From Larix kaempferi (Eukaryota; Streptophyta; Pinopsida; Pinales; Pinaceae): 64,000 bases of DNA. Each line of letters starts with the position of its first letter. Position 1 is the first letter of the stretch. The notes under the pieces are model-generated. The model made no database searches. It was not told the DNA's origin and saw only the letters and a list, made by a program, of their open reading frames with translations. This document shows positions 44,420-56,707 of this stretch, in pieces. The stretch is from the NCBI GenBank assembly GCA_027924585.1, contig BSBM01000779.1, forward strand, positions 17,094,001 through 17,158,000, written 5' to 3'. Position numbers and translations under genes: made by a program.

Positions 44420-47400
44420 TCTACTATTTGTTGTTATTTTGTGTATGTCTTTGACGAGATCATGGTATAGGTTGTTGACCAGTGATCTCCCTTGGTGGAT
44501 GTAAAGAAAGATGACAAAGCAGGAGATCCTATCAAGGTTTTGCTTGAGGAAGCCCTTGGGCTTTAAGTCCCTTCTCCATATCAGTGATTGGTGGGGCACT
44601 TACTAAGTGCAACATGTTGAAGATGAATATGAAGCATCTGAAAACTGAGATAGAACCCACTTGAGTAGATTTTGTTGATGCCCTTAAGGAGGAATTCTAG
44701 CCTATTGGAAACTACGATGACTAGTAAATGAGATGGACAACTTTGTATTAGGAGAAAGACTAGGAATTGCTAGAGTACACCAATACCTTCTATACCTTGC
44801 ATTCAAAGCTGGGTAGCAAGGAATGAAAGCCACTTGGTTATAACATATTGTAGTGTCCTACATAGGTACATCCAAATAGAATGCAATTTATGGACATCTC
44901 TTCATTGGGAATCGCTTACCAATATACTATCAAAGCTCAAGCAAAAGTTTTAGTAAAAGTGTATGAGAGAGTTGGGGTTTACAAATTGGCCACAACAAAA
45001 GAATGGTAAAGGCAACCTTATTTGGTAGAACAAAGGACAGAGCAAGGATAACCAACCTCAAGACAAACAATCCAAGCTGCATGCAAAAAAGAGTAATGAG
45101 AAGTGGAAGGATGCTGAAAAGTGGTGTGAGATCTACAAAATCCCTTGCACAACATTGATGAATGTTATTCCAAACAATTGTTGTTGGTTGAATTGAAAGC
45201 TTTAGCATTTGGTTTTGGTTAAAAGTTTGATTTTGAGTCAAATATGGGATAACAAATTATCAACACTAAACTCGATGTTACCATTGCTACCGCAAAGGTC
45301 CAGCAAGAGGAACCAAAGGAACTCAAGGAAGGTGAGTGCCTTTTCCACTCATATATTTGGGTGAAGGGGACTTTGCTACATTTCACGATACTAGAAGAGC
45401 TTGATCTTAGCATAGGTCATCAAGAAGTTGAAGTTATTGACAATGTCGCACCCCCAACTATACATCATTGGTTGGATGAGCGAAGGATAAGCCATTTGCA
45501 TTAGTTAGCAATGTTGTGTGAACTACAAAATTAATCCCTTCAAATATGAGGTACTGTGTGATGTTACACTCTTGATGTTTGTGACGTTTTTTTAGGATAA
45601 CTATATATAGGGAAGTGCCATGTTGTTTATGAGTCTAGGCCCTCTAGTGTCAGCATTACTTTGAGAGGTCAACACTAAAAGATACCAGAGGTAACCTTGA
45701 CAACTGTTGTCTCTTTGATCACAACTAAGTAGTGCAAGAAGTAATCTATTAGATTGGGAGATTTGTCCTTTTAATGGTTCAATCAAAAGGCAAACGAAAG
45801 ATCATTTCAACTATAATGGCCTTTGCAAGAGGTGGAAGAATATAGAGATATCTTTGTCTCACTTGCAGTGGTAACTCTATAGTGTCAGGTAAAGCATGCA
45901 ATTGATTTGACATTGGGTGCCCCTCTACCTGAAGGCTTAGTATAAAGATGCTCTCTTTGGGGAATGATGAAATCAAATGCCAAATCCAAGAGCTAATACA
46001 AAATGGCCACATTTGACCAAGCTCCTCACCTTATGGGGGATTGATTGTGTTGGGTTAGAAGAAAGACAAGACACAGCGACTTTGTGACGATTACAGAGCC
46101 TCGAACGAAATCACAGTAAAGAGTCGATAACTAATCCTTCATATCGATGATCTTCTTGATCAACTCAAGGGCACCAAGATTTTTATTAAGATTGATACGA
46201 AGTCAAGCTATCACCAACGGCTAATCAAGGAAATTGATGCGTGGAAGACAACCTTCAAGTCTCTTTGAGTGGTTGGTCATGCCTTCTAGTTTGACTAATG
46301 CCATAACAATGCTCATGAGTATGGCGAATGGTATCTTGCGGCCATTCACCAATTGATTTGTGGTCATATATCTGGATGATATCGTCATATTTAGTAGAAC
46401 ATGGAAGAGAATCAAAAGCATATCCAACAATAGTTGAGCATGTTCTGACAACAAAAGTTATATGCCAATCCAGAGAAGTGCTCATTTGACATGTACAAAA
46501 TTCAGTATCTATGATACATCGTGGATGATGTGGCATGATATCTGGATGAAGTCAAGCTATCACCAACGGCTAATCAAGGAAATTGATGCATGGAAGAAAA
46601 CCTTCAAGTCTCTTTGAGTGGTTGGTCATGCCTTCTAGTTTGACTAATGCCATAACAATGCTCATGAGTATGGCGAATGATATCTTGCGGCCATTCACCA
46701 ATTGATTTGTGGTCATATATCTGGATGATATCGTCATATTTAGTAGAACATGGAAGAGAATCAAAAGCATATCCAACAATAGATGAGCATGTTGTGACAA
46801 CAAAAGTTATATGCTAATCCAGAGAAGTGCTCATTTGACATGTACAAGATTCAGTATCTATGATACATCGTGGATGATGTGGTATGATATCTTGTGGCCA
46901 TTCACCAATTGATGTGTGGTCATATATCTGGATGATATCGTCATATTTAGTAGAACATGGAAGAGAATCAAAAGCATATCCAACAATTGCTGAGCATGTT
47001 GTGACAACAAAAGTTATATGCCAATCCAGAGTACTCATTTGACATGTATAGAATTTAGTATCTATGATACATCGTGGATGATGTGGCATGCATGTGTATC
47101 CTTCCAAGATCAAGTCATTTGTGATTGTCAACCCTGAAGACACTAACGAAGCTCTGTAGCTTCTTGGGCCTCGCTAACTTCTACCCTAGGTTTGTGTTGG
47201 GGTTCTCGTATCACTTGGCACTTGAGCCAGGTCACCAGGGATGGAGCCAAAGCCAAGTTTGATTGGGTTGAGGAACACTAGAAAGCATTCGAGGAATTTG
47301 AAACAATGCCTTTACTAAACACTAGTCCTCATTTTTCCAAACTTGCAACGATTGTTCAAGATTGAGATATATGCCTCAGATTACGTTGTTAGTGTAGTCC

Positions 47401-48690
47401 TCAATCAACATGGACATTTGGTTGCCTATCACAGCGAGACACTCTAACACAAATTTTAGGTACCCCACCTATGACAAGGAGATGTGCTCTATTGTGCAGG
47501 GATGTTGATAGTGGAAGCATTATATTTTGGGAAATGAAACAATCATCCACTTTGACTACAAGCCCTTGTATGTCATGCAAACACAAGGAATGTTGCAGAA
47601 TGAATGCCATCATAAGTAGTCCACATACTATTCCACTTTAACATGAAGTACAAGAAGGGCATACCAAGTTGAGTTGCTTAGTCAACCTTCGGTTGTGGCA
47701 CTAACCACGTGCTTAATTCTTGTGGACATGAGATTTCCAAGTGGCCTTAGTTGTATGACATTGATATTGACTTTAATACTACTTATTAGATAGTGGGTGT
47801 AGTTTAGACTTTCACCGCCATGATGGACTTCTATGCCATTCGGTCCATCTCTATATTCCTTTAGGCGAGTGTGAGAAGCTGATTTGGGAGGCACAATACA
47901 ATTGGATTGTAGTTTACTGCATTCCATTGCCATATCGATGGATAGATAGAGGTAGTGAACAAGATAATTGTGTAAATTAGCATCCAAGTACATGGGATGA
48001 AAGCCTTCCTTATGTTCAACATAGCTTACAATAGAGCCCTTCATATTTCTATTGGCCAGAAAGCTTTTCAGGTTTGCTTAGGGTTTTGGTCATTGGCCCC
48101 AATTGATGTAGCTTGGCTTATTGCATATGCAAAGGAAATGTCCTTCCATGCTCAAATTGAGGTAGACAAAACAACCAAAATTTTTTGAATGGATTCAACA
48201 CATCCAACAACAAGTTCATGATGTTTTGTAGAAAGCCAATGCCAAGTACAAGAAGTGACACATTCAACATTTCAAACAAGTTTTAGGTTGGTGACAAGGT
48301 ATGGTTGAACTTGTAGAAAGAGCGACTCATAAGCCCCCACAAGAAGCTTAGACCACTTCGATATGGGACTTACAACATCACAAAAGCTGTGGGTGATAAT
48401 GCTTTTGCATTGAGTATTCCATCATTCCTTGACTTACATCTTATATTTAATGTGGAGCTTCTTCAATCATATTTTTCCGTCTTTGTTGGACACCTGAGAG
48501 GTGGCAAAGCACTTGAACCCTACAAAACTCAACTTTGACTTCACTGAGCAAGTTATAGTTGATCGGATCATGGACACCAAAACTAAGGGCATCCGCCAAA
48601 ATGGGCATACATGGCAAGTGGTTCATCTAGAATTGGATTCAACAAAAGTTTCTTGCTTTGATGGAGAAACTTGATGCAATGGATACAGTT
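44420..48690 (+). pseudogene. Ty3/gypsy gag-pol relic
   Basis: Broken plus-strand pieces follow gypsy order. The Gag and protease region (44420-45780) is barely recognisable. RT begins ~45860 with EYRDIFVSL, then IDLTLGAPLPEG. The RT palm carries VIYLDDIVIFSR, and that segment is present almost three times. RNase H is at ~47350-47660 (SDYVVSVVLNQHGHLVAY). An integrase trace is at ~47900-48300, and HLIFNVELLQSYF at ~48430 is the usual block before the C-terminal tail. A decayed chromodomain-like trace may be at ~48540-48640. Frameshifts and stops are everywhere. Confidence 0.75.
46199..47095. repeat. 349-bp tandem repeat over the RT catalytic region, ~2.6 copies
   Basis: Units start GAAGTCAAGCTATCACCAAC at 46199 and 46548. 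A partial third copy begins near 46883. The YLDD-coding words TATCTGGATGAT therefore occur three times, at 46369, 46718 and 46925. Copies differ by a few bases. Confidence 0.95.
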
Positions 48691-48702
48691 GGCCAGCCAC
48701 AT

Positions 48703-49200
48703 TATAGATCTTAAACTTTTGATGCATTTTTTAGGCACTTACCATGCCTTTTTGGTGATTGACATGGCCTAGCAATCTTTGATTTCTAGGTCAGGCAAAG
48801 ACATGGAGCTTGGAATAAGCTTTACAATGGTCCAAGTAATGCCCCAAATGGAGTTTGCATGTGAAAGATGCAACCCTATGAAGTTGACATATCTACTCCT
48901 GGAGGCCTGCATTCTTTTTGCCACCTCATCTCCCAGGGTTAGGGTTTTGGATCTTAAGGGTTTTTTCCTCTTAGGGTTTTAGACATTATGCTAAAGAGGG
49001 ATTTTTGTGAATGAGTGTAGTCGACACATAGGCTACCACCATTCTACCCAGTTTGTATTGCTTTGCATATTGTAGTATTAGTATTTATTTCATTAATAGA
49101 GTTTGGGTTTTATTATATTACTGTACTCTTAGCAATATCGGTATGTTATTTCCCCTATTATTGCTAACTTCATTTCATTTTCAATATAATTCATATCATC
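48703..49200 (+). repeat. 3' LTR of the Ty3/gypsy element
   Basis: It starts TATAGATCTTAAACTTTTGA and follows the 5' LTR to CTAACTTCATTTCATTTTCA. The left end has lost the TG. The right end is approximate. Confidence 0.75.
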
Positions 49201-50040
49201 TATATACGTAGATAAGTGATAGTTTTGTTTAATATGGTGTGCTTCATTGGAAATATTTGTAATGGATTTTGTGTGATGTGTTTAAGATTACTTGGAAGTT
49301 GTTTGTGAAACGATTTTAAAGTAGAATGCATTTAGTTGTGTGCTTGTGCTTGTGTAATTATCATAGTGGTATTAGACAAGTTAGCATGCCTATGTGGTGT
49401 CAATATTCTGTACCTATTAAAATAGTTTGAGCTTCCACGAGTATTCTGTTATCTAGTATTGGATGTTGGGCATGTTGTAATGGATTATTATAGTAGCTGA
49501 GTTGGAGGCATTGATTAGAGATTGTGCAGTGAATAATTAATTCAAAAGTGCCTCATTTCCGGAAAGGTGTTAAGGAGGGAGTTGGGTCTGTCGCATATTG
49601 GCATCAGAGTGCAGTTTTAGGGATGACCCTTAGGGCAGAACAAAGAGTGGTATCAAGAGTGATATTAGTGGTTGATGTGGGCATATTTCTAACAGTTTCC
49701 GGGCTGTCACGAGTGTGAAACAATTGTCGTTAAGTACGAATATAGTTGATTAGAGGAATTCTGTCGAGCTTAGTTTGGGGTAATAAATTTGGCCAAGAGC
49801 AAAGTTTTGAATTTTTAGAGTGGGTATCAAACTCTTGAAAATTTGGTCGAGTAATCATTCGACCAACTTTCTGAGAAATTTTGCTAAGAGGCATTCCTTT
49901 TTTGTGAAAAAATGGAATGATGAAACCCTTTTGAGAATTTCACTAAGTGTACTCTTGTATTCCCTCCCTGTCAGTGAGCAGAATGATGGAGATGCCTTAA
50001 AATGAGATAGTATCAGTTCATTTATGAGCTACTTGACAGT

Positions 50041-50127
50041 AGAAACTATGGTGATTGAAAATCGTGAACAGAAACTATGGTGATTGAAAATTGTAAACAG
50101 AAACTATGGTGATTGAAAATTCATCAG
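50041..50127. repeat. 29-bp tandem repeat, three copies
   Basis: AGAAACTATGGTGATTGAAA starts at 50041, 50070 and 50099. Confidence 0.95.
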
Positions 50128-50706
50128 TGACTGTTGTGGACATCTGAAACCATAGTGAGAATGTGGTTGCCTAACAAGATTAGAGTTATAAGCCCTGAAC
50201 TTTGACAGTTCCAAAGCAAAATCATTATTGATTATACAAATATAATCAGTTTTAAAAGAATACTTGAAGTCTGTTAAAGAAGAGTTTGAGATCGGTTCAG
50301 ATCCCTCGTGGAAAAGAAGATGGAAACACCTCCCCCACCCCGACCTAGCCAAAAGTAGTAGCTTTGTTGGTTTTTAAAATTTGATTCTTAACATATATTG
50401 CATCTATATTATTAGCTGCTAGCTTTGTCCCTATTTCTTGTGTGCTTTAGTTGATTTATTAAAAAACCAATTTGTGACCCCAAATTTTGTGGCATGGCTT
50501 TTCATGGAGTAACCATAAAGTCAAAAACCAAAATGATTTGTTATTTCAGCAAAGGATATTTAGGTATTTATCAATTTTAAGCCTCCTCTCTTTCATTTGT
50601 TATGGTTCTATGATATGAAAGTCTCATCTACACAGACTATTGTAGTTTCTGATATAGTAACAGGCAGATCTACTTGTTATTGCAGTTGTCAACCCCATAA
50701 CAAATT

Positions 50707-50890
50707 GGCCATGTCCCTGTTACGGGGGATGCACCTGAAATTTTGTCAAACAATGCATGGTGCATTCCCTGAGGGGTTGGGTTATGTCATCCTGCACCGG
50801 CCATGTCCCTGTTACGGGGGATGCACCTGAAATATTGTCAAACAATGCATGGTGCATTCCCTGAGGGGTTGGGTTATGTCATCCTGCACT
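50707..50890. repeat. 92-bp tandem duplication
   Basis: GGCCATGTCCCTGTTACGGG starts at 50707 and 50799; the copies are nearly identical. Confidence 0.95.
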
Positions 50891-52068
50891 TGGGTGCAGG
50901 ATGCTGTGGGGTGCATCACCCTCACTAATATTAAAACCTTTCTAAAGCTGATACATTATTATATGCTATTCACAATGTTGTGATAAATTATTACATTATG
51001 ATAGGATTTTAAGAAATGTGGGAGGTACTCTATCCTAAATGATCGATGTCACTGATTGTTATGTTGACTTGTGGGAAAACAGATTATTTTTGGTGGCTTA
51101 TTGGCCACCCAGGGACCTTTGTATAAGAGAATTGAAAGCATAAATGTTGCTTGCATGGACCATCTATTTGCATTAATTAAGACCATGTTGCCAGTCAATT
51201 ACATTTGTTGTTTGGGATTTTTCTTATTTATTTGGTTGCCAAGTGGATATGTACTTTCCTTGAAGTCTAAAAGTGAATAATTTTCTTCCAGTTTTCGAAA
51301 TCTCTCCCAACTTCGTACTATTAGAGCTGAACAAGACTCACATGTTTGCTATGGCAATCAATTTTTTTCCATACTTGAACATGTGAGATTCATATGATTA
51401 ATATCATTTTTTCCTTTGTCTGGTGACTGCTGCTTGATTTGAATTGACAGGACACACTTTCCATTGGCGGTTTTGCAGGTTTCCCATGAGATCGGAGTGT
51501 TACATATAAAAAGTCATGTTCAGTGTCTGATTCGTATTGGTCCCTTGAGTATGATGGCCAAAATAGTGTTTACATTTGTTAATGGAGTGAACAGTCAGCT
51601 TTGACAAGAGGCAGGATTTTCAGCTTTGTTTGGCTGCAGATGAATAAATTTGACATTTATTTAATTTACAACAGTTTTAGCATGCTTCCAGGACTTTTGG
51701 TTGTGATATAACCTTGTTAATGGATGAAGATTTCTTTATTAATTGGGGCAATCTAAAATGGTTCCTTTGTGAATTCAGAAGGTTTTACATGTGAAGAATC
51801 TTTGATGAGCTTGATTTGTGATTTTGGTGTTAAGGGAGATCATGAAAATCTGATTTTAGAAAATGGCCCATCCCGGAGCTTCTAAATTCTAAAGTTTATC
51901 GGTCTACTTTAATCAAAGCTAACGTCCAAGGATTGCGATGGTATATTTTTTAAGATGTCTTTTGTGGAAAAGTTTATTTTATGCCCATACGAAAATGGAA
52001 ATATTATCAATGCAGCTTATGACGTTTTCAAATAAAGATGAACACATATTCCATGACACATGCAATGA

Positions 52069-52410
52069 AATTAACCAGCATAGATCCATCTTAAACCCGT
52101 ATCTCTCAAGCACCGAGAGGCATCCAATTTCTTGAGGTGTATTTCTTTTTTTAAATTTAAACTCAAGAAATTAGATTTCTCTTGATTGATAGATCCTGTT
52201 TAAGTTTTAAGTTTTTATTTTATAAACGAACATCTATTTTTTAATTACTCTTCATAATATTGTTACTTAATTCTTTTTACTGCAATCACCTTTTATGTTT
52301 TATTAGATGTAACGCTACATTTTTACGTTTTATTAGATGCAACGGTACATGACGTTAGAAGATCTCCCCCATACTGGGCTGTAGAGCACCTCGTTTCACT
52401 CGGTGCAACA
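52069..52410. repeat. Second copy of the AGTATGGGGGAGAT inverted-repeat family
   Basis: It begins AACCAGCATAGATCCATCTT, follows the 11668-11850 segment including its internal fold (CTTGAGG...CTCAAG), and ends with the inverted terminal block CTCCCCCATACTGGGCTGTA at ~52364. It is shorter than the 11400-12230 copy and has no coding sequence. Confidence 0.7.
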
Positions 52411-52466
52411 AAGCCTTTCACGGAAGGATTAAGTGCATTTATATTTATTATTTTAATAATATATGT

Positions 52467-52548
52467 GATGAGAACTAAGTTTCCAGGAAACGTGGGTGCG
52501 GGGGCAGGGACACCACTTTTTGAAACAGGGTATTTGGGTTCGTTGGGG

Positions 52549-52579
<31 letters not shown>

Positions 52580-53389
52580 ACCCCGACGACGAACCCAAAT
52601 ACCCTGTTTCAATATATATATTACCGCGACGAACCCAAATACCCTGTTTCAATATATATATATATATATATATATACGCACTCAATCTCTACAAGCTATA
52701 TTAGAGAGACAATTAACAGTCTTACAAGTCTATAATCTTGGCGAAGAGATTTTACAATATCCTTTGAAATACGTCTTTAGCCTTCACACCATCATCTTCT
52801 TATAGCATTAATATAAGTTTAAAATATGAAATGTAAAGGAATAATGCAAATGGGGAGACTTCGATTCATTCTCATGTCATCCTTTGACAATCTACCTTTT
52901 ACTCTGGTCCATTGAATGAAAATACCTTTCGTTGTGCCGCCTGCAAATTCAAACTCAAGGCAGTGTTAATTCATAGTCATGCAAAACATTAAGTGACAAT
53001 TATTTCTTCATTAAAGACTAAGAAGCTTCGAGGGTAAAACAAAACTACGAATGCCCAGCTGTCTAGATTCAATCGAAATACTAGTTTATCGAAATACAGA
53101 GAAACAATTAACATAGTATTTCGATTGAGAAACAATACTAGTATTTTGAAATGCCCAGTAGACCACGGCTGTATAGCGAACCCAAATCAAGGTACAACGA
53201 ACCCAAATCTGAGGTACAATGAACCTTCTTTTCACCACCGGTGACTCGAGTTCTTCAACCATGAATTGGGTTCGTCTGGGTTCGCCAACCAAGAAGCCGT
53301 ACCCGAACTGGAGACGTAGGTTCATGAACCCGGTGCAGTTCATGAACCATACCCCTGGGTACACAAACTCATGCAACATAGGATGAGAA
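52467..53389. mobile_element. Non-autonomous hAT-like element, copy 2
   Basis: A 907-bp element (52475-53381) related to 21327-22137. It starts CTAAGTTTCCAGGAAACGTG and ends ACTCATGCAACATAG, flanked by a perfect 8-bp duplication GATGAGAA (52467-52474 and 53382-53389). It shares the GGGTATTTGGGTTCG, (TA)n and GAACCCGGTGC segments with copy 1. Near 52530-52670 the word for ATTTGGGTTCGT recurs in inverted orientation around (TA)n runs, giving a large potential hairpin. No transposase is present. Confidence 0.85.
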
Positions 53390-56330
53390 CTATTTCAATG
53401 TACGTCAGGGACAGTCTTTTTTTTTCAACATTATAAGTCGGGACACCTCTCTCTCTCTCTATATAATTTTATTTTGGTGTATTTGATTAAGTAAAAAGAT
53501 GTTTGAGAAGGTAGAGGAGCTAGTCTTGAGCATAAGAGAACTCCATGGAAAGTTGTCAAAGCATTCTCTTTATTCTTAGGATGCTAAAATTTGTCTTTTG
53601 CAAAAAATAGCCATAAAATTTTCCCAGTGGTCACACTCATGTCTAAAATAGTATGCAAACAATATTTACTAATATTTCACCGAGCGTGCAATTACTTCAC
53701 AAGTAAATTTGGATACAATGCTTTGGGTATACAACCCAGTACGCCAAATTGGCATTTATGGGCTTGAGTTTACATAGACCTCACATAAATATTAATGTTG
53801 ATAGTTTAGATCACGTAAAGTTGATTTGTTCTGGTGTTCAAATATAATGGAAAACATTTTTACTCAACATTCTAGGTGCTTATTGAGGTGTGGCTTTTGA
53901 GATGTTGATTATTTGGTTGGTTGAGATCGCTGATCTTTTGGAAAATGAGGCCACATTTGGGAAGATACCCCTCTACCCCTTGTGCCCACGCACTTTGTCA
54001 ACTCCCTTGGCCACATGTTGATGATAAATTAGAGACTTGCTTGATGACCACACAACTTTGTGTAGCACACCATAACCAATGTTGTGTAGTCGCAACAATA
54101 GCTATGACTTAGTATGCTTCCATGACTATTAATTCTTTTCCTCGAGCACTCCTTTATCATGGCTAAATGGATGATAGGTTGCATATATCGACGGTATTTA
54201 ACAATGTTGTGTAGTCGCAACAATAGCTATGAGTTAGTATGCTTCCATGACTATTAATTCTTTTCCTCGAGCACTCCTTTATCATGGCTAAATGGATGAT
54301 AGGTTGCATATATCGACGGTATTTAACATTAGTTCTTTGTGCCCAACAAAACATGCATACAATTTTGGGATTCTGTACCTTGTGGTGAGCAAATTATGTG
54401 ACAAAGCCTTTTAGTGGTGTGAGAAGCAGAATCCTTCCCTACAACATTTTATGATGTCAGTGAAAAGTTTGTGAAGGAATGGAGTGAGGTGGTCCATGGT
54501 AGCCTTACGTTGCTTCGAAAATGGGAGTGAGGTGGTCCATGATAGCCTTTTGTTGCTTCAAAAGTGTTTTCTTCTATCTAGGGGAGATTTTCATGTGATG
54601 TGAAGGGTTTGTGTTCCCCTACCTGCTTTGTTGTATTTTGGTTAGATTTAAAGAGCTTCATGGGTGAAATGCTTACCTTGGGATCAGTGCTAGGGAGGAG
54701 CACTCCTTGATGTGGTAGGTAGGCATATGTGGCAGTTTGACATTCTCAACAAGGATGCACTTGTTGAGGAGGATGGGTGCTTAATACATGGAGTGACCAC
54801 CTTGAAGGGTGTTATGCATGGTTGGGCACAAAGCCTTAGGAGCATAGGAGCCACATTGCACATATGTTGAAGATTAACACTTCAGTTGAGGATCCATTGT
54901 TAGAGGATGCACTATCTTGCTTAGAGGAGTTCTTGACGTGGAAATTTAGACTTGGAGGGCACCACCTTGAGGGTTTTTCAAACGTTGTTGTGCCCTGTGA
55001 CATTCATGCTTAGTGTAGTGCTTCAAATGGGGTTTTGTTGTTGACTTATCAAGGATTTACTGATCCATTTTTTGTTGTTGACCTCCCTCACCTATTCTAT
55101 ATATACAGGGAGGAGAGTGTCTTTATGGCGAACCACTCCTAGAGAGCATGTCTTATATATTGTTAGTTGGTGAAATGCTAGCATGTGAAGGATCTTGGAA
55201 GAACATGTATTTACTTTTGTAACAAGGATAATGCTTATGGGATGCATGTGCTAAGGTTCTTTGACCTATGAGATGCAAGTGAAGCGTGTGTGAAGCTTTT
55301 GTGATGCAATTTTTAGAGATTGAATAGGTAGGTGTGATGCTTGTTTGTTGTTTAGTGTGATTGACCCATGACTTCTCCAAAGCTTGCTAGGCCTTTTCAT
55401 TGTTTTTTAGGGTTTTTAGTAATCTTGAATGCTCTAGTGAGGGTCTGTGAAGCTTTGGAGGAGTCTTTGCTTGGGATAAAGCGAATCTCAACAATGGCAA
55501 TGTTGAGGTACTATACTTTATCCTCATATTGTGATAATGAGTTACACCATTGTTGTCTTGAACTATCTTATTGTGGATCCGATTTTAAGATATGGGTATC
55601 ATGTGTTTAGGTATTGTATGCTATCCTTGTATTGTGATAATAAGGAGTTTATACCATTGTTTGTCTTAAACTCTTATTGCAGACCTGATATTTGGATTTG
55701 AGTTTCATGTGTTTTGAGCACGTTCCATGGCTGTTTTGGTACATTGATTTGTTGGTATTAGGATGAAATGTTTAGTGATTTGGCATGCACTAGATGCAAT
55801 TTTAGATCTAAAATGTGCTGTTATATTTCTGTTGTTAATGAATGCAATTTTGAGATCTATTTACTTCATTAGATCACACCTTAAACATTATTGTACTGAT
55901 TCAATGTTACTATTTTGTGGTGTTTACTTACTTTAACTTCCCTAGACTAGCGGTGGACAGATTTTAGATATTTGCAGGGGAATTTTTGAATATTTTAATG
56001 CAATGATAACCTTGAAAGTTATATGTGATAAAACCAGGACTTCAGTGAAGTGAGATGAGATTTATGAATTGGGTAAAGTGTAGATTTTTTTGGAGAAGAT
56101 TTCTTTGTTCATATTTTTCTACATGGTATTAGATTTTGTTTATGAGATTGCTCTTTTTTTGAGAGAGTTGGATATTTCAGTGGGCACGAAACCTAGCTTC
56201 ATTAGTTGAAGTTGATTCGTGCTTCAAAGAAGCATTTGTAACCTAGGAGGGTTTGCTGGGTTGATTCCTTAGTTGTTCGAGGGATTGGAGTGGTGATTTC
56301 ACTTATGATAGATGATCGTTCTAATTGATT
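53390..56330. other. Unassigned stretch, no gene recognised
   Basis: No protein family is recognised. It contains a 125-bp tandem duplication (54077-54326), a ~47-bp one near 54480-54560 (GGAGTGAGGTGGTCCATG twice), and a ~104-bp diverged one near 55500-55690. A TATA-like TTCTATATATACAGG at ~55093 could mark an old LTR, but no partner was found. Confidence 0.45.
54077..54326. repeat. 125-bp tandem duplication
   Basis: CAATGTTGTGTAGTCGCAAC starts at 54077 and 54202; the copies are nearly identical. Confidence 0.95.
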
Positions 56331-56552
56331 TGTTGGATAATTTTTATTTGAGGCACTTCAATATTTGGAGGGTGAATATTTTTATGCAACAAATTCTCCA
56401 AAAGAGCATAAAATAACCAAGAAAGAGTAATTCACGCCTTAATAATGAAGACAATATATGAATAGAAAGTCTCTTTGAGGAGGCAACCTCATACAAGGTA
56501 CTAAATACAAAATACAAGATGAGATGAACTAATTACAAGCTAGATCTCCTTG

Positions 56553-56584
<32 letters not shown>

Positions 56585-56693
56585 TAAATGGAACAATTAC
56601 AATTCTAGAGCCTACATAATTACAATTAGGGTCCTAGTCGACCAATAAGATCATACTAATATGATGTAATTTCACAATATATAAGTCTTAACA
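56331..56693 (-). repeat. 3' LTR of a minus-strand chromovirus
   Basis: On the minus strand it begins TGTTAAGACTTATATATTGT and ends AATTATCCAACA, 363 bp long. A purine-rich tract GAAGGAGAGGAGCA (plus 56694-56707) precedes it. It includes a (TA)n run at ~56548-56580. The matching 5' LTR is not in the window. Confidence 0.7.
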
Positions 56694-56707
56694 TGCTCCT
56701 CTCCTTC

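Larger units (their letters stand above)
49201..52068. other. Unassigned stretch with a possible primer-binding site
   Basis: TGGCATCAGAGTGC at 49599-49612 resembles a tRNA primer site, so an LTR relic may precede it, but no partner LTR is found. A short open segment at 50250-50377, preceded by AG and encoding EYLKSVKEEFEIGSDPSWKR, then RWKHLPHP and a stop, could be a terminal exon of an unknown gene. I do not recognise it. Two tandem repeats are listed separately. Nothing else is supported. Confidence 0.3.

Noticed and set aside
52323-52735. Frames on both strands across 52323-52735
   Set aside because: They are made of Ile/Tyr runs from (TA)n inside the non-autonomous element.
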